Assembly: GCF_003043455.1 (NCBI RefSeq)
Contig: NZ_PZGG01000005.1
Coordinates: 1 to 64,000 of the forward strand
Length of the DNA: 64,000 nt
Origin: Staphylococcus simulans
GTDB lineage: Bacteria; Bacillota; Bacilli; Staphylococcales; Staphylococcaceae
Direction of reading: 5' to 3'
Numbering within the stretch: position 1 is the first letter of the stretch; each line of letters opens with the position of its first letter. Made by a program: the position numbers and the translations under genes. The notes under the pieces were generated by a model. The model was not told where the DNA came from. It did not search any database and saw only the letters and a list, made by a program, of their open reading frames with translations. Of this stretch, positions 52,382 to 63,085 are shown one piece after another.

Positions 52382-54799
52382 ATGAGTTGGTTACATGCAG
52401 CGGTATTGTTGCCGTTCATTTTTGCACTCATTATCCCTATTGTTTATCGTTTCATTAAGCGTATACATATAGGATGGTTCACATTACCTGTCCCCGTCGT
52501 TTTATTTATTTATTTCTTAACTTATATTTCGACAACGATGTCAGGTAAAACACGTTTTGCGGAATTACCATGGATGCCGCAAATCGGTATGAACTACAAT
52601 TTATATGTTGATGGATTAAGCTTACTATTCAGCTTATTGATTACAGGTATCGGTGCTTTAGTTACCTTCTATTCAATTAGCTATTTAAGCAAAAAAGAAC
52701 AATTGGGTAATTTCTATTGTTATTTATTACTCTTTATGGGTGCAATGCTAGGCGTCGTTTTATCAGATAACGTCTTTATGCTGTATTTATTCTGGGAAAT
52801 GACATCATTTTCTAGTTTCTTATTAATTTCATTTTGGCGCACAAGAGAGGCTTCACTCTATGGTGCTCAAAAGTCATTATTAATTACAGTATTTGGCGGC
52901 TTATCTTTACTCGGCGGCTTTATCTTAATGACACTTTCAGGACATTCAACAAGTATTCGCCATCTTATTGCACATGCCTCTGAGATTCAATCAAGCCCGT
53001 TCTTTATCTTGGCTATGATTTTAATACTCTTTGGTGCAATGACAAAATCAGCGCAATTTCCATTCTATATCTGGTTACCAGATGCAATGGAAGCACCTAC
53101 GCCAGTCAGTGCTTATCTGCACTCTGCAACAATGGTCAAAGCGGGCATTTACTTAGTTGCACGACTTACACCAATCTTTGCTTTATCACAAGGTTGGATT
53201 TGGACAGTCACTGCAATTGGATTAGTCACATTATTCTGGGCATCTTTAAATGCGACAAAACAGTCAGATTTGAAAGGTATCTTAGCTTTCTCAACTGTTT
53301 CACAACTCGGTATGGTGATGTCAATGCTTGGTATCGGAGCAGTCAGCTTCCACTTCCAAGGTGCACAAAGCCAATTTTATGCAGCCGCATTTATCGCAGC
53401 AGTCTTTCATTTAATCAACCATGCCACATTTAAATGTGCACTCTTCATGGTTGCAGGTATTATCGATCACGAAACCGGAACACGTGACGTACGTAAACTC
53501 GGTGGTTTAATGACAATCATGCCGATTTCATTTACGATTACAGTCATTTCAGCGTTAAGTATGGCTGGGGTACCGCCATTTAACGGTTTCTTATCAAAAG
53601 AGAGCTTCCTTGAAGCAATGATTAATGTTACTCAAGCACCTCTTTTCAGCTTGAATACTTTAGGTGTCTTGATTCCAATTGTTGCGATTTTAGGTAGTAT
53701 CTTTACATTCGTATATTCAGTCAGATTTATCGGTCAAATTTTCTGGGGTTCATACAAACCTGAAGACTTACCACATAAACCACATGAACCATCAGTGTTA
53801 ATGTGGATTGCACCTGCTTTCTTAGCAGTACTTGTGGTTGTATTCGGTTTATTCCCAACATTATTAGCAAAACCGATTATTGATCCGGCAAGCCAAGCAA
53901 TTCGTAATGCGAAGTTGCCAGATGCAGAGTTCCATTTATTCCATGGTTTCACACCTGCATTCTTCTCAACATTAGTTATTTACGCAATTGGTATTCTATT
54001 AATCTTCACTTATCATAAGTGGGTTAAAGTTCTAGAGAATATTCCAGAACGTCTTGAATTGAATCATTTCTATGATCGTTCAGCAGACACCTTACCGGTA
54101 TTCTCTAAACAAGTGACACATACTTATATGAGCGGATTTATCCGTAATAAGCTTGTAGTCATTATGGGCAGTTTAATCGTGTTAACAGCTGTTACTGTGA
54201 TTGCATTGCCATTTGCATTTGATTTCAGTCATGTCAGTCGCGTGCGTTCATATGAAGTCATCATCGTTGTGATGATTTTAGCAGCAGCGATTATGTTAGT
54301 CTTTGCACGTTCAAGACTGTTCAGTATTATCATGCTGAGTGCTGTGGGTTATTCTATGGCGATATTCTATATCTTCTTTAACGCACCAGACTTAGCATTA
54401 ACACAATTCGTAGTTGAAACTATTTCAACCGCATTATTCTTATTATGTTTCTACCATTTACCAAACTTGAACCGTTATAACGAAACGACTTCGTTCAAAG
54501 TGACAAACGCTGTAATTGCGGCTGGTGTCGGTATTGCAGTCACAATCCTTGGTTTGATCGCGTATGGTAATAAACATTTCGATTCTATTGCGGCTTACTA
54601 CAAAGAAAATGTCCATAGTTTAGCGCATGGTAACAACATGGTTAACGTTATCCTCGTTGACTTCCGTGGTACCGATACTTTATTCGAATCATCTGTATTA
54701 GGTATTGCAGGTCTAGCAGTTTATACGTTAATTAAATTGCGTTCTAAACATAAAAATGGTTATGAAAGGGTGGATGAAAATGAACAAACAGAAAAATGA
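52382..54799 (+). CDS. mnhA1: Na+/H+ antiporter subunit A
   Basis: The largest subunit (805 residues) of the Mrp/Mnh multi-subunit cation/proton antiporter. It is related to complex I subunit NuoL, with some 20 membrane helices. Family features include [17 protein letters not shown], the ion-path segment [37 protein letters not shown] with conserved lysines, and [19 protein letters not shown]. The C-terminal part (~620-790) corresponds to the MbhD/E-like extension, including [26 protein letters not shown] lies 8 bases before the ATG. It starts a seven-gene operon with overlapping reading frames. The suffix 1 is by synteny with S. aureus mnh1. Confidence 0.95.
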   Translation: MSWLHAAVLLPFIFALIIPIVYRFIKRIHIGWFTLPVPVVLFIYFLTYISTTMSGKTRFAELPWMPQIGMNYNLYVDGLSLLFSLLITGIGALVTFYSISYLSKKEQLGNFYCYLLLFMGAMLGVVLSDNVFMLYLFWEMTSFSSFLLISFWRTREASLYGAQKSLLITVFGGLSLLGGFILMTLSGHSTSIRHLIAHASEIQSSPFFILAMILILFGAMTKSAQFPFYIWLPDAMEAPTPVSAYLHSATMVKAGIYLVARLTPIFALSQGWIWTVTAIGLVTLFWASLNATKQSDLKGILAFSTVSQLGMVMSMLGIGAVSFHFQGAQSQFYAAAFIAAVFHLINHATFKCALFMVAGIIDHETGTRDVRKLGGLMTIMPISFTITVISALSMAGVPPFNGFLSKESFLEAMINVTQAPLFSLNTLGVLIPIVAILGSIFTFVYSVRFIGQIFWGSYKPEDLPHKPHEPSVLMWIAPAFLAVLVVVFGLFPTLLAKPIIDPASQAIRNAKLPDAEFHLFHGFTPAFFSTLVIYAIGILLIFTYHKWVKVLENIPERLELNHFYDRSADTLPVFSKQVTHTYMSGFIRNKLVVIMGSLIVLTAVTVIALPFAFDFSHVSRVRSYEVIIVVMILAAAIMLVFARSRLFSIIMLSAVGYSMAIFYIFFNAPDLALTQFVVETISTALFLLCFYHLPNLNRYNETTSFKVTNAVIAAGVGIAVTILGLIAYGNKHFDSIAAYYKENVHSLAHGNNMVNVILVDFRGTDTLFESSVLGIAGLAVYTLIKLRSKHKNGYERVDENEQTEK

Positions 54800-55208
54800 T
54801 ATTATCTTTCAATATTCAACCGTAGTCATTTTCTTCTTAATTGTCATGTTCGCCTTTTCACTATTCTTAAATGGACACTATCAACCCGGCGGCGGGTTCA
54901 TCGGAGGTTTACTTGTTTCCAGTTCATTAGTACTCGTAGCAGTTGCCTTTGATGTAAAAACGATGCGTAAAATTTTCCCATGGGATTTTAAAAAGCTGAT
55001 TGCGATTGGTCTTACATTTTGTGTTATGACACCTGTTGCAAGCTGGTTCTATCACAAAAACTTCTTTACACATAAAGTATTCGAAGTACCGCTTCCACTC
55101 TTAAAACCTATGGAAATCCATACAGCATTATTCTTTGACCTTGGCGTATTATTAGCCGTTGTCGGTACAGTAATGACAATAATTTTAGCGATTGGAGAGA
55201 ATGAGTAA
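54780..55208 (+). CDS. mnhB1: Na+/H+ antiporter subunit B
   Basis: A 142-residue subunit with four membrane helices and the family signature [23 protein letters not shown]. The start MNKQKND at 54780 gives the usual length of 142 and follows GGGTGG; an upstream start at 54756 would lengthen the overlap with mnhA. Even so, the genes overlap by 20 bases, so translation is likely coupled. Mrp subunits work only as a complex. Confidence 0.93.
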   Translation: MNKQKNDIIFQYSTVVIFFLIVMFAFSLFLNGHYQPGGGFIGGLLVSSSLVLVAVAFDVKTMRKIFPWDFKKLIAIGLTFCVMTPVASWFYHKNFFTHKVFEVPLPLLKPMEIHTALFFDLGVLLAVVGTVMTIILAIGENE

Positions 55209-55558
55209 TGGAAATAATTATGATTATTGTTTGCGGTATCTTAACATCAATCAGTATCTATCTCATTTTGTCTAAGAGCTTGATTCGAATCATTATCGGT
55301 ACCGCAGTTCAAACACATGCTGCAAACTTGTTTTTAATTACAATGGGCGGCTTAGGTGAAGGTTCTGTTCCAATCTTTAAATATGGAACTAAGAGTTACG
55401 TCGACCCTATCCCGCAAGCGTTAATCTTAACTGCGATTGTTATTTCATTCGCGGTCACAGCGTTCTTCTTAGTACTTGCTTTCAGAAGCTATAAGGAACT
55501 TGGAACTGACAACGTAGAACAAATGAAGGGAGTGCCAGAAGATGATGATGCTAGATAA
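55208..55558 (+). CDS. mnhC1: Na+/H+ antiporter subunit C
   Basis: A 116-residue NuoK-like subunit with three membrane helices. Family features are [28 protein letters not shown] and the [22 protein letters not shown] segment. Its ATG shares one base with the mnhB stop (TAATG). Confidence 0.93.
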   Translation: MEIIMIIVCGILTSISIYLILSKSLIRIIIGTAVQTHAANLFLITMGGLGEGSVPIFKYGTKSYVDPIPQALILTAIVISFAVTAFFLVLAFRSYKELGTDNVEQMKGVPEDDDAR

Positions 55559-57041
55559 CTTAATCGCTGCGATGTTGATTGCACCTATGATTACTGCAGT
55601 GATTCTTGTATTTATCGGCAAGCGTCCTTTCATTAAACGTTATGTCGCTTTAGGCGGATCTTTAATCGCATTAGGTCTTGCCATTTGGAACTTTATCAAC
55701 GTATGGCACCACGGGCCTTTAAAATTAGAATTAGGTTCTTGGAAAGCACCATACAGTATCGTATTTGTACTTGATTTATTCAGTGCAACTTTAGTGATTA
55801 CTAGTTTAATTGTAACCATATTGATTATTTTGTTCTCATATCAATCAATCGGTTTACACCGTGAAACATATTATTATTATTTCGCAGTTATGTTCATGGA
55901 AACAGGTATTATCGGTGCATTTATCACAGGTGATATCTTCAACATGTTCGTATTCTTTGAAGTGTTCTTGATTTCTTCATACTCCCTACTTGTTATCGGT
56001 GGTACGAAGATACAATTACAAGAAACCATCAAATACTTACTCGTGAACGTTGCATCTTCAGCCTTCTTCGTAGTGGCCGTTGGTATCTTGTACTCAGTTG
56101 TCGGAACATTGAACATGGCAGACATCAGTCAAAAGTTAGGACACTTATCTGATACACAAAGCGGACTTGTCAGCATTGTATTCGTGATGTTCCTCTTTGT
56201 ATTCGCAACAAAAGCCGGTGCCTTCCCAATGTATGTATGGTTACCTGGTGCTTACTACGCACCTCCATTTGCGATTATCGCATTCTTTGGTGCCTTGCTT
56301 ACGAAAGTCGGCGTTTATGCGATTGCTAGAACATTAAGTTTATTCTTTGCGCATACACTGACATTCTCGCATTACACTGTACTTGTCTTAGCGTTATTGA
56401 CGATTATCTTCGGATCTATCGGCGCAATCAGCTTCAATGATACGAAGAAAATCATTTTATATAACATTATGATTGCTGTAGGTATCATCCTAGTTGGTGT
56501 GGCAATGATGAATGAAGCTGGTATCATCGGTGCCTTATATTACACAGTTAATGATATGTTGATTAAAGCAGCATTGTTCTTCTTGATCGGTGTCATGCTT
56601 AAAATCACTGGTACCACAGATATCAGAAAGTTCGGTGGATTGATAAAACATTATCCTGTTCTAGGATGGACATTCTTTATCGCATGTTTAAACCTTGCAG
56701 GTATTCCACCATTCAGCGGTTTCTACGGTAAAATGTATATCGTTCGTGCCGCATTTGAACAAGGCTTTTATATCAGCGGGATTATCGTCTTATTATCTAG
56801 TCTCTTGATTTTATATTCTGTTATGAAGATTTTCATCAGAGGATTCTTTGGTGAATCAAGAGGTTATAAATTTAATCCGCATTTACACTACCGCGGCCTA
56901 TTAAGTGTCGCAATTCTAGCTGTTGCTCTATGTGTGGTCTTTAGTTTTGCAGCAGAATGGTTATATCCATTCGTTAAAGAAGCAGCTGTTACATTCTATG
57001 ACCCTAAAGCATATATCGACAGCGTACTGGGGGTGAAATAA
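55542..57041 (+). CDS. mnhD1: Na+/H+ antiporter subunit D
   Basis: A 499-residue NuoM/N-like channel subunit with about 14 helices. Typical stretches are [22 protein letters not shown], the lysine-bearing [43 protein letters not shown], and [20 protein letters not shown]. Three ATG codons follow one another at the start (55542, 55545 and 55548 lie in frame as MMM); AAGGGAG at 55526-55532 best fits the first. It overlaps mnhC by 17 bases. Confidence 0.94.
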   Translation: MMMLDNLIAAMLIAPMITAVILVFIGKRPFIKRYVALGGSLIALGLAIWNFINVWHHGPLKLELGSWKAPYSIVFVLDLFSATLVITSLIVTILIILFSYQSIGLHRETYYYYFAVMFMETGIIGAFITGDIFNMFVFFEVFLISSYSLLVIGGTKIQLQETIKYLLVNVASSAFFVVAVGILYSVVGTLNMADISQKLGHLSDTQSGLVSIVFVMFLFVFATKAGAFPMYVWLPGAYYAPPFAIIAFFGALLTKVGVYAIARTLSLFFAHTLTFSHYTVLVLALLTIIFGSIGAISFNDTKKIILYNIMIAVGIILVGVAMMNEAGIIGALYYTVNDMLIKAALFFLIGVMLKITGTTDIRKFGGLIKHYPVLGWTFFIACLNLAGIPPFSGFYGKMYIVRAAFEQGFYISGIIVLLSSLLILYSVMKIFIRGFFGESRGYKFNPHLHYRGLLSVAILAVALCVVFSFAAEWLYPFVKEAAVTFYDPKAYIDSVLGVK

Positions 57042-57042
57042 T

Positions 57043-57522
57043 ATGGCAATTCAAGTACTCGTGAATCTATTGCTTGCTATATTTTGGCTGTTCGTCAATG
57101 ACAGCTACACTCTTAATAACTTTGTATTAGGATATGTTTTCGGGTTATTACTCGTATTCTTAATGCGTAAATTATTACCTGGACGTTTCTATATGGTGAC
57201 ACTCTATTACGTGATTAAATTGATGATTATCTTCTTAGTAGAACTCATCAAAGCGAATATTGATGTAATCCGCATTGTCATCAAACCGAAAATGGATAAC
57301 GAACCTGCATTCTTTGTTTATGATACAGATTTAAAAGAACCGTGGGAAGTTGTCGTATTAAGTACACTCATCACCCTTACACCAGGGACTATCGTTCTTG
57401 GCGTCAGTGATGATAATAAGAAAATCTATATTCATTGTTTAGATTTCAGCACTAAGGAAGAGGAAATTGAAGGTATTAAATCTTCCTTAGAAAAAGCTGT
57501 CAGAGAGGTGGGAGAAGCATAA
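57043..57522 (+). CDS. mnhE1: Na+/H+ antiporter subunit E
   Basis: A 159-residue subunit with an N-terminal membrane part (about three helices up to ~80) and a cytoplasmic C-terminal domain with the conserved [23 protein letters not shown]. It starts one base after the mnhD stop. The exact role in the complex is unclear, but it is required in related Mrp systems. Confidence 0.93.
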   Translation: MAIQVLVNLLLAIFWLFVNDSYTLNNFVLGYVFGLLLVFLMRKLLPGRFYMVTLYYVIKLMIIFLVELIKANIDVIRIVIKPKMDNEPAFFVYDTDLKEPWEVVVLSTLITLTPGTIVLGVSDDNKKIYIHCLDFSTKEEEIEGIKSSLEKAVREVGEA

Positions 57523-57818
57523 TGTTTGCCTATAATGTCGTTATTATAATCGCATTGATTGTCGTTGCACTTTCGATACTCGGTATGTTGGTACGCGTGA
57601 TTCTCGGCCCTTCTCTTGCCGACAGAGTCGTAGCTTTAGATGCGATAGGTATTCAATTTATGGCGATTGTTGCCTTGTTCAGTATCTTCTTAGATACTAA
57701 ATACATGATTGTAACTATCCTGTTAATCGGTATCATCGCATTCTTAGGTACAGCTGTCTTCGCGAAATACATGCAGGAAGGTAAGGTGATTGAACATGAT
57801 CGACACGATAATGATTAG
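57522..57818 (+). CDS. mnhF1: Na+/H+ antiporter subunit F
   Basis: A 98-residue subunit with three membrane helices and the signature [19 protein letters not shown]. Its start overlaps the mnhE stop by one base (TAATG), and GGTGGGAG precedes it. Confidence 0.93.
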   Translation: MFAYNVVIIIALIVVALSILGMLVRVILGPSLADRVVALDAIGIQFMAIVALFSIFLDTKYMIVTILLIGIIAFLGTAVFAKYMQEGKVIEHDRHDND

Positions 57819-58167
57819 TTTGTCATTATTCTTTGTAGTAGTCGGTGCGATTATCAGTGCCCTTTCTGCCATTGGTCTTTTACGTTTGAAAGATGTTTAT
57901 GGCCGTGCACATGCTGCAGGTAAAGCAGCAACATTAGGCTCAATGAGTTTATTATTAGGTGTCTTCTTATTCTTTATTGGTCATGATCATTATGTGAACC
58001 CTCAATTGATTATTGGGATTTTGTTCATTTTGATCACTGGACCTTTATCTAGTCACTTAATTATCAAAGCATCTTATAAAATTAAAACACCTTACTCACG
58101 TTCGACTAAGTTAGACGAAATGAGTGAATTACAAAAAGATAAGCCAAAAGCAGCTGACAAATCTTAA
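57796..58167 (+). CDS. mnhG1: Na+/H+ antiporter subunit G
   Basis: A 123-residue final subunit with three membrane helices and the signature [23 protein letters not shown] choose the ATG at 57796, which AAGGTGA precedes by about 6 bases; a TTG two codons earlier is possible. It overlaps mnhF by 23 bases. A Lys/Asp-rich cytoplasmic tail ends the protein. A strong terminator follows at once. Confidence 0.92.
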   Translation: MIDTIMISLSLFFVVVGAIISALSAIGLLRLKDVYGRAHAAGKAATLGSMSLLLGVFLFFIGHDHYVNPQLIIGILFILITGPLSSHLIIKASYKIKTPYSRSTKLDEMSELQKDKPKAADKS

Positions 58168-58175
58168 ATGATTCA

Positions 58176-58220
58176 GACGCCGTAAAGTACTGTGACAACA
58201 GTATATTACGGCGTCTTTTC
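58176..58220 (+). terminator. Terminator of the mnh operon
   Basis: Arms GACGCCGTAA and TTACGGCGTC with an inner ACTGT/ACAGT stem lead directly into TTTTCTTTT, nine bases beyond the mnhG stop. Confidence 0.92.
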
Positions 58221-58233
58221 TTTTGGTTTCAAC

Positions 58234-58262
58234 TTGTGATGTAAAAAGAAATATGCTATATT
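58234..58262 (+). promoter_or_regulatory. Predicted promoter of the FAD/NAD(P)-binding protein gene
   Basis: TTGTGA (58234-58239), exactly 17 bases and TATATT (58257-58262) precede the start codon by about 40 bases. Motif match only. Confidence 0.5.
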
Positions 58263-58301
58263 AATTAAATCGAAACTATTACGATTTAAGAAGGTGACGC
58301 T

Positions 58302-59450
58302 ATGTCTTGGACAATTATCGGCGGTGGCATTCACGCCGTTACCATTGCGATTAAACTCCGCGCTTCAGGTTTAGCAGCTGAAGACTTAATGATTATAGAT
58401 CCTCATGATTCCCTATGCGAACAATTTGATGATTTCTCTTGCCGTATCGGTATGCCGTTTTTACGTTCTCCACACGTACATCATGTTCACCCTGACCCTT
58501 TTCATTTGAAACACTTTGCGAAAACAAATCAATATACAGGTGCCACTTATGGTAAATATCAACGTCCACAGCGTGATATGTTTATGGATCATGTGCATAA
58601 AATGCTGCATGAATTCGATTTAAATAGCCGTCATATTAAAGATATCGCTGTCAATATAGACCGCGTTGACGGTCAATGGCAAGTCGACATGAAAGAGCAT
58701 ACTGCTGTTAAAAGTGATTATCTCCTTCTCGCTATCGGCAGCAACAATATTCCGCATATTCCAGATATGTATATCAATCAGCCTGATGTGAAACATATCT
58801 TTGATGATGAAACAATCCCTTATCAAGATGCTTCACACGTTATAGGCAGCGGTATTTCAGCAGCTCATTTAACATTAAAATTGATTGAAGAATCAAAAGC
58901 TGAAACTGTTCATTTATGGATGAATAAACCGATTGAAGTCTATGATTTTGATGCGGATCCAGGTTGGTTAGGCCCTAAAAACATGACACGCTATCGTGAA
59001 ATCGATTCATCTAAAGAACGTTTAAATATTATTGCGCAAGAACGTCATAAAGGTTCTATGCCGAAAGAATTATATTTACGTCTTAAGAAGCATGTTCAAG
59101 AAGGACAACTTCAAATCCATGTGAATGAAATCCAAGCAGTAAAAAATCATACGATTATCACTGAAAATGAAAGTTATAACTATGACCACATACTGCTTGC
59201 GACAGGTTTCAAAAACAACATTATGCAGATGCCTGTCATTCAAAACTTTGTGGAAAATACACAAGCACCTTTAACTGAAACGAAACATCCTGTCTTAAGC
59301 GAAAGTTTAGAATGGTTACCGGGCGTATTTGTCTCAGGTGCACTCGCTGATATTGAGCTAGGTCCTTTTGCGAGAAGTTTTGCGGGAGGCAGAGAAGCTG
59401 CGAACCGTATTTCAAAAGTATTTATCAATCAAGAAGAGAAAGTCTCTTAA
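58302..59450 (+). CDS. FAD/NAD(P)-binding protein (flavin monooxygenase-like)
   Basis: A 382-residue two-dinucleotide-binding-domain protein. The N-terminal FAD loop is TIIGGGIHAVTIAIKL (residues 4-19). A second Rossmann turn, HVIGSGISAAHLTLKL, near residue 180, should bind NAD(P)H, and HILLATGFKNN near 290 is the typical ATG motif before the C-terminal flavin contact. Several His/Pro-rich stretches (FLRSPHVHHVHPDPF) follow the first domain and resemble lysine/ornithine N-hydroxylase-like proteins. There are no siderophore genes nearby, so a siderophore role is not supported. AAGGTGA precedes the ATG. As I recall, a similar gene follows mnh in S. aureus. Confidence 0.78.
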   Translation: MSWTIIGGGIHAVTIAIKLRASGLAAEDLMIIDPHDSLCEQFDDFSCRIGMPFLRSPHVHHVHPDPFHLKHFAKTNQYTGATYGKYQRPQRDMFMDHVHKMLHEFDLNSRHIKDIAVNIDRVDGQWQVDMKEHTAVKSDYLLLAIGSNNIPHIPDMYINQPDVKHIFDDETIPYQDASHVIGSGISAAHLTLKLIEESKAETVHLWMNKPIEVYDFDADPGWLGPKNMTRYREIDSSKERLNIIAQERHKGSMPKELYLRLKKHVQEGQLQIHVNEIQAVKNHTIITENESYNYDHILLATGFKNNIMQMPVIQNFVENTQAPLTETKHPVLSESLEWLPGVFVSGALADIELGPFARSFAGGREAANRISKVFINQEEKVS

Positions 59451-59455
59451 TATAA

Positions 59456-59494
59456 AAAGGTTCCCTAGTTTTTGACATTAGGGAACCTTTCTTT
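59456..59494 (+). terminator. Terminator of the FAD/NAD(P)-binding protein gene
   Basis: Arms AAAGGTTCCCTA and TAGGGAACCTTT with an 11-base loop run into CTTTATATTT, six bases beyond the stop codon. Confidence 0.9.
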
Positions 59495-59544
59495 ATATTT
59501 ATTTATCTTTATAATCACGTATCGCATTTTTATATTTCCTTATA

Positions 59545-59590
59545 CTAAAAAAGCAGTAAAGCTACGCTTTTAAAAGTAACTTTACTGCTT
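59545..59590 (-). terminator. Terminator of the hotdog thioesterase gene
   Basis: Arms AAGCAGTAAAG (59551-59561) and CTTTACTGCTT (59580-59590) are followed on the minus strand by a run of T. It lies 12 bases beyond the stop codon. Confidence 0.88.
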
Positions 59591-59602
59591 AAATATAGTC
59601 AT

Positions 59603-59977
59603 CTATTTACGTGATTTCAACATCATCGTTCCACGCATGACGCTGATTAATTTGTCTTGATCATCTACAAGTTTGATATTCCAAACTTGTGTCGAACGTC
59701 CTCCATGAATCAATTCCGCAATCGCATATACATAGCCATCTGTAGCTGAACGGATATGATTCGTATTCATTTCAAGTCCTACTGGAATGACCTTATCCGT
59801 ATCTACCATATGGGCTGCACCAATGGAACAAGCCGTTTCACCGAGCGCCATAGTTGCGCCACCGTGAAGGTAGCCGAAAGGTTGTTTTACTTTATCACTG
59901 ACAGGCATTTTCATTTTAACGTAACCTGTTTCAACATTTAGAACTTCCATCTCTAATACTTCTAATAAATTCGTCAT
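59603..59977 (-). CDS. Hotdog-fold acyl-CoA thioesterase (PaaI/MenI-like)
   Basis: A 124-residue single hotdog domain. The catalytic block is QPFGYLHGGATMALGETACSIGA, with the HGG turn and the Glu typical of the 4-hydroxybenzoyl-CoA thioesterase/PaaI group. Close relatives include the 1,4-dihydroxy-2-naphthoyl-CoA thioesterase of menaquinone synthesis (MenI/YuxO). A role in menaquinone supply would fit the nearby type II NADH dehydrogenase, which reduces menaquinone, but this is inference. AGGAGA precedes the ATG by about 8 bases. It lies 29 bases downstream of the antiporter gene on the same strand and may be cotranscribed with it. Confidence 0.82.
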   Translation of the reverse strand: MTNLLEVLEMEVLNVETGYVKMKMPVSDKVKQPFGYLHGGATMALGETACSIGAAHMVDTDKVIPVGLEMNTNHIRSATDGYVYAIAELIHGGRSTQVWNIKLVDDQDKLISVMRGTMMLKSRK

Positions 59978-60006
59978 CCCATTCTCTCCTATCGACTAGA
60001 TTACTT

Positions 60007-61320
60007 CTATAATATCATAGCCGCAATCGTACCGAAGATCATTAACGGTATATTATAGAATACGAAGGTTGGAATACAAGTGTCTCTGATATGATCGTGT
60101 TGATCATCCACATCAAGTCCTGCAGTTGGACCTAATGTTGAATCACTCGCTGGTGAGCCTGAGTCACCTAAAGCACCCGCTGTACCGATGAGTGCGATTA
60201 AAGCCATAGTACTCATTCCAAGTTGTTCACCTAGTGGAATAAACAGTGCAGCGATAATCGGAATTGTGGCGAATGATGAACCGATACCTAATGTAACGAT
60301 TAAACCAATCACATACATTAAAATAATCGCAATTAGTTTATTATCTCCAGTCATGCTGGCGATACTTTCTACTAAACCTTTAACATCACCTGTCGCATTC
60401 ATAATTCCTGCGAAACCATTCGCAGTTAAAATAACCACACCAATGTACGCCATGATTTTAATACCTTCTGTAAACTGTTTGTCCAATTCAAACCATTTGA
60501 ATGAACGAGAAAGGAAGAAGACCATCACACCGGCTAACGCACCGAAAATCATTGATTCAGTAAACGTTTGAACTAAGAATGTCGCTAAAATCGCCACAAT
60601 TGTTACACCTAAAACATATGGTTTTAATTCTTTAGGCGCATTTTCAATCGCTTTATCTTTTTTATATTCACGTGGTTTTCTGTAATAGAACATACCTAAA
60701 GCCAAACCGACGATATATCCTAATGATGGAATCAATAATGATTTCCAGATCATGTCAAATTCAATTTGGTGATGTGCTTTCGTAAATCCAGTTTGAATAA
60801 TTTGGTGGTAGATTTGACCGAACCCATAAGGAAGTAATAAATATGGGAAGCACAAACCAAAACTGATTACTAAGGCAATTTGACGTCTATCAATATTCAA
60901 TTCATTAAATAAACTTAATAATGGTGGAATTACAATTGGGATAAACGCAATATGTACAGGAATCAAGTTCTGACTGCTCATACTTAACAATAATAAAGCA
61001 ACAATTAAAATAACTTTAATCGTAGAGCGAGATACTTTTGTATTCTCTGCTTTGATTAAGTTGATGATTTTTCCTACTAAATAATCTGTAATACCACTAT
61101 AAGAAATTAAAGCCGCAAAGCCCCCTAATAAAGCATAGCTTAAGGCTACTTCTGCCCCGTCTACGATATTATCAGTAAAGACATGGATGACTTTTTCTAC
61201 TGACATCCCTGCGACTAATCCGCCAACTAATCCGCTGACGAACAGACTTAAAACAACGTTCAGTCTGAATAAACATAAAACAATCATTAATAAAACTGCG
61301 ACTACTACTGCGTTAACCAT
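60007..61320 (-). CDS. YuiF/NhaC-like Na+/H+ antiporter family protein
   Basis: A 437-residue polytopic transporter with about eleven hydrophobic helices. Sequence blocks such as LSYALLGGFAALISYSGIT, SSQNLIPVHIAFIPIVIPPLL, and the C-terminal GTAGALGDSGSPASDSTLGPTAGLDVDDQHDH match the YuiF/NhaC group of the ion transporter superfamily. Substrate is inferred from the family; amino acids are a possible alternative. It is a second cation transporter beside mnh. GGGGTAACGCAA leads to the ATG. Confidence 0.82.
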   Translation of the reverse strand: MVNAVVVAVLLMIVLCLFRLNVVLSLFVSGLVGGLVAGMSVEKVIHVFTDNIVDGAEVALSYALLGGFAALISYSGITDYLVGKIINLIKAENTKVSRSTIKVILIVALLLLSMSSQNLIPVHIAFIPIVIPPLLSLFNELNIDRRQIALVISFGLCFPYLLLPYGFGQIYHQIIQTGFTKAHHQIEFDMIWKSLLIPSLGYIVGLALGMFYYRKPREYKKDKAIENAPKELKPYVLGVTIVAILATFLVQTFTESMIFGALAGVMVFFLSRSFKWFELDKQFTEGIKIMAYIGVVILTANGFAGIMNATGDVKGLVESIASMTGDNKLIAIILMYVIGLIVTLGIGSSFATIPIIAALFIPLGEQLGMSTMALIALIGTAGALGDSGSPASDSTLGPTAGLDVDDQHDHIRDTCIPTFVFYNIPLMIFGTIAAMIL

Positions 61321-61425
61321 TTGCGTTACCCCTTTACTACATTATCGAACTAAAGTATTATGTTAGTATAATAACAGTCCACTCTAGAGATGTCAATACA
61401 ACAATATGCATTTCTGTCCATTATA

Positions 61426-61461
61426 AAATACCCGTCTCAATCTGAACTGAGACAGGTATTT
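61426..61461 (-). terminator. Terminator of the leucyl aminopeptidase gene
   Basis: Arms AAATACCCGTCTCA and TGAGACAGGTATTT with an 8-base loop lie 13 bases beyond the stop codon on the minus strand. Confidence 0.85.
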
Positions 61462-61474
61462 AGCATTAATGGTA

Positions 61475-62959
61475 TTATTGTTGTCTTAACCAATCTACAA
61501 TACTGTGGATTAAATAACCTGTTGGTCCTTTAGGGCCATTGTAGTCTGATTTAGAAGTCGTTGCTGGACCTGCAATGTCGAAATGCAGATGAGGCGTACC
61601 TGCACTGAAATGCATAATAAATGCCGCCGCAAAGAGCGCTTTGCCCATGCCGTTCGTATGATTGACTAAGTCAGCGACTTCACTACGTTTGATGAGACTG
61701 CGCTCAGTAGCTGTGACTGGTAATTCATACGTCCATTCACCATTATGTTGTGTCAGTGCTGTGATAGCATCTAACGGTGCGTTATCATTATTTTTAAAGA
61801 CAGCCGCTTTATCAAAGCCGAGTGCCGCAATCGCAGCTCCAGTAAGTGTCGCAAAGTCTAAAATAACTTTCGGTTCGTGTTGTACTGCTTGGAATACAGC
61901 ATCGCCTAACACTAAACGACCTTCAGTATCAGTATTTAACACCTCTACCGTTTCACCACTCATAGCTGTAAAGACATCATCTGGTTTCATGGCCGCTTCA
62001 TTAATCATATTTTCAGCAGACGCAATGATTCCTACGATATTCACAGGTAAAGCTAAACGGTGGGCCGCTTCAATCATTCCTACAACGTTTGCCGCACCAC
62101 ACATATCAAATTTCATCTCTTGCATACCTGGCTTCGATTTAATAGAGTAACCGCCTGAATCATAGGTAATACCTTTACCTACTAGCGCAATCGGCGCTGC
62201 ATCAGGGTCTTCTGCGCCTTGGTAGGACATTGTGATTAATCGAGGGCCATTTGCGGAACCTTTACCGACAGCGTGGATTAAACCAAATCCTTCAGCTTGT
62301 AATGTTTCTGCGTCCTTTACTTCAACTTCTACTGCAGTTTCTGCGAAATGACCTGAAATGAGTTCCGCAAAATACGCAGGTGTTAAAATGTTAGGCGGAA
62401 TGTTACTTAAATCTCTCGCAATTTTAATTCCTTCTCCGACTACTTCACCATCTTTAATGGCAGTAATTTCATCTGGTTCTGCTTGATGTAGTTTTAATCG
62501 TAAATGATATGGCACTTTTTTATCTGATTTATAATTATCAAAAACATATAATGCTTTTTTACCTTGTAAACCGAATAACTCAGCCATTTCATTTTTAGAA
62601 ATTGTTTTTGACGCAAATGTAGAGAATAACACATCTGCTTCAGTTACATGTTCTGCTTTTAAATACTGAAGTAAGTTTCCGTATATTTTCATTGTTTGAA
62701 TACGATCTAACTGTTTCAAATTGCCAAGGCCTACCGTAATCAAACGCACTTTAATATCCCCTGTTTCAAAGAAAGTCGAGCTGACTTTGCCCACTTCGCT
62801 ATGAATCATATGATGGTGCTTATATGTATCTAAAGCATCCGATAAATCATGACCTTGAATTGTGACTGTTTCTAATTGATTCAAGTGATCTGGCAAACCG
62901 AGTACTAACGTGTTGCTGATTAATTCATTTTGTTCGTCAAACGTAATTTGTATTGGCAT
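61475..62959 (-). CDS. Leucyl aminopeptidase (M17)
   Basis: A 494-residue M17 cytosolic aminopeptidase. The N-terminal domain (~1-165) is poorly conserved in the family. The catalytic part has [20 protein letters not shown] (metal-binding Lys and Asp), [12 protein letters not shown], and the signature [13 protein letters not shown] with metal ligands Asp and Glu and the catalytic Arg. It removes N-terminal residues, preferably Leu, from peptides with two metal ions. I chose MPIQITFDE because GGAGGAG lies 7 bases before it; the open frame extends 63 bases upstream into the ndh terminator. S. aureus LAP is about 491 residues. Confidence 0.93.
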   Translation of the reverse strand: MPIQITFDEQNELISNTLVLGLPDHLNQLETVTIQGHDLSDALDTYKHHHMIHSEVGKVSSTFFETGDIKVRLITVGLGNLKQLDRIQTMKIYGNLLQYLKAEHVTEADVLFSTFASKTISKNEMAELFGLQGKKALYVFDNYKSDKKVPYHLRLKLHQAEPDEITAIKDGEVVGEGIKIARDLSNIPPNILTPAYFAELISGHFAETAVEVEVKDAETLQAEGFGLIHAVGKGSANGPRLITMSYQGAEDPDAAPIALVGKGITYDSGGYSIKSKPGMQEMKFDMCGAANVVGMIEAAHRLALPVNIVGIIASAENMINEAAMKPDDVFTAMSGETVEVLNTDTEGRLVLGDAVFQAVQHEPKVILDFATLTGAAIAALGFDKAAVFKNNDNAPLDAITALTQHNGEWTYELPVTATERSLIKRSEVADLVNHTNGMGKALFAAAFIMHFSAGTPHLHFDIAGPATTSKSDYNGPKGPTGYLIHSIVDWLRQQ

Positions 62960-62983
62960 AAATGTCTCCTCCATAAGATACAA

Positions 62984-63028
62984 AAGAGGTTGGTAAAAGC
63001 TGTTTATCAACAGTTTTGCCAACCTCTT
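62984..63028 (-). terminator. Terminator of ndh
   Basis: Arms AAGAGGTTGG and CCAACCTCTT, with the inner pairing AAAGCTGTT/AACAGTTTT, are followed on the minus strand by TTTTGTAT. It lies just before the leucyl aminopeptidase gene and ends the ndh transcript. Confidence 0.88.
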
Positions 63029-63085
63029 AAAGTCTATTTTAGCCGGCTTTGATGTTTATAGCCGTATTATCATATTAGGTTAATA

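Noticed and set aside
61662-62150. 162-codon frame on the plus strand inside the leucyl aminopeptidase gene
   Set aside because: Antisense to conserved M17 catalytic motifs; no ribosome binding site or recognisable domain.
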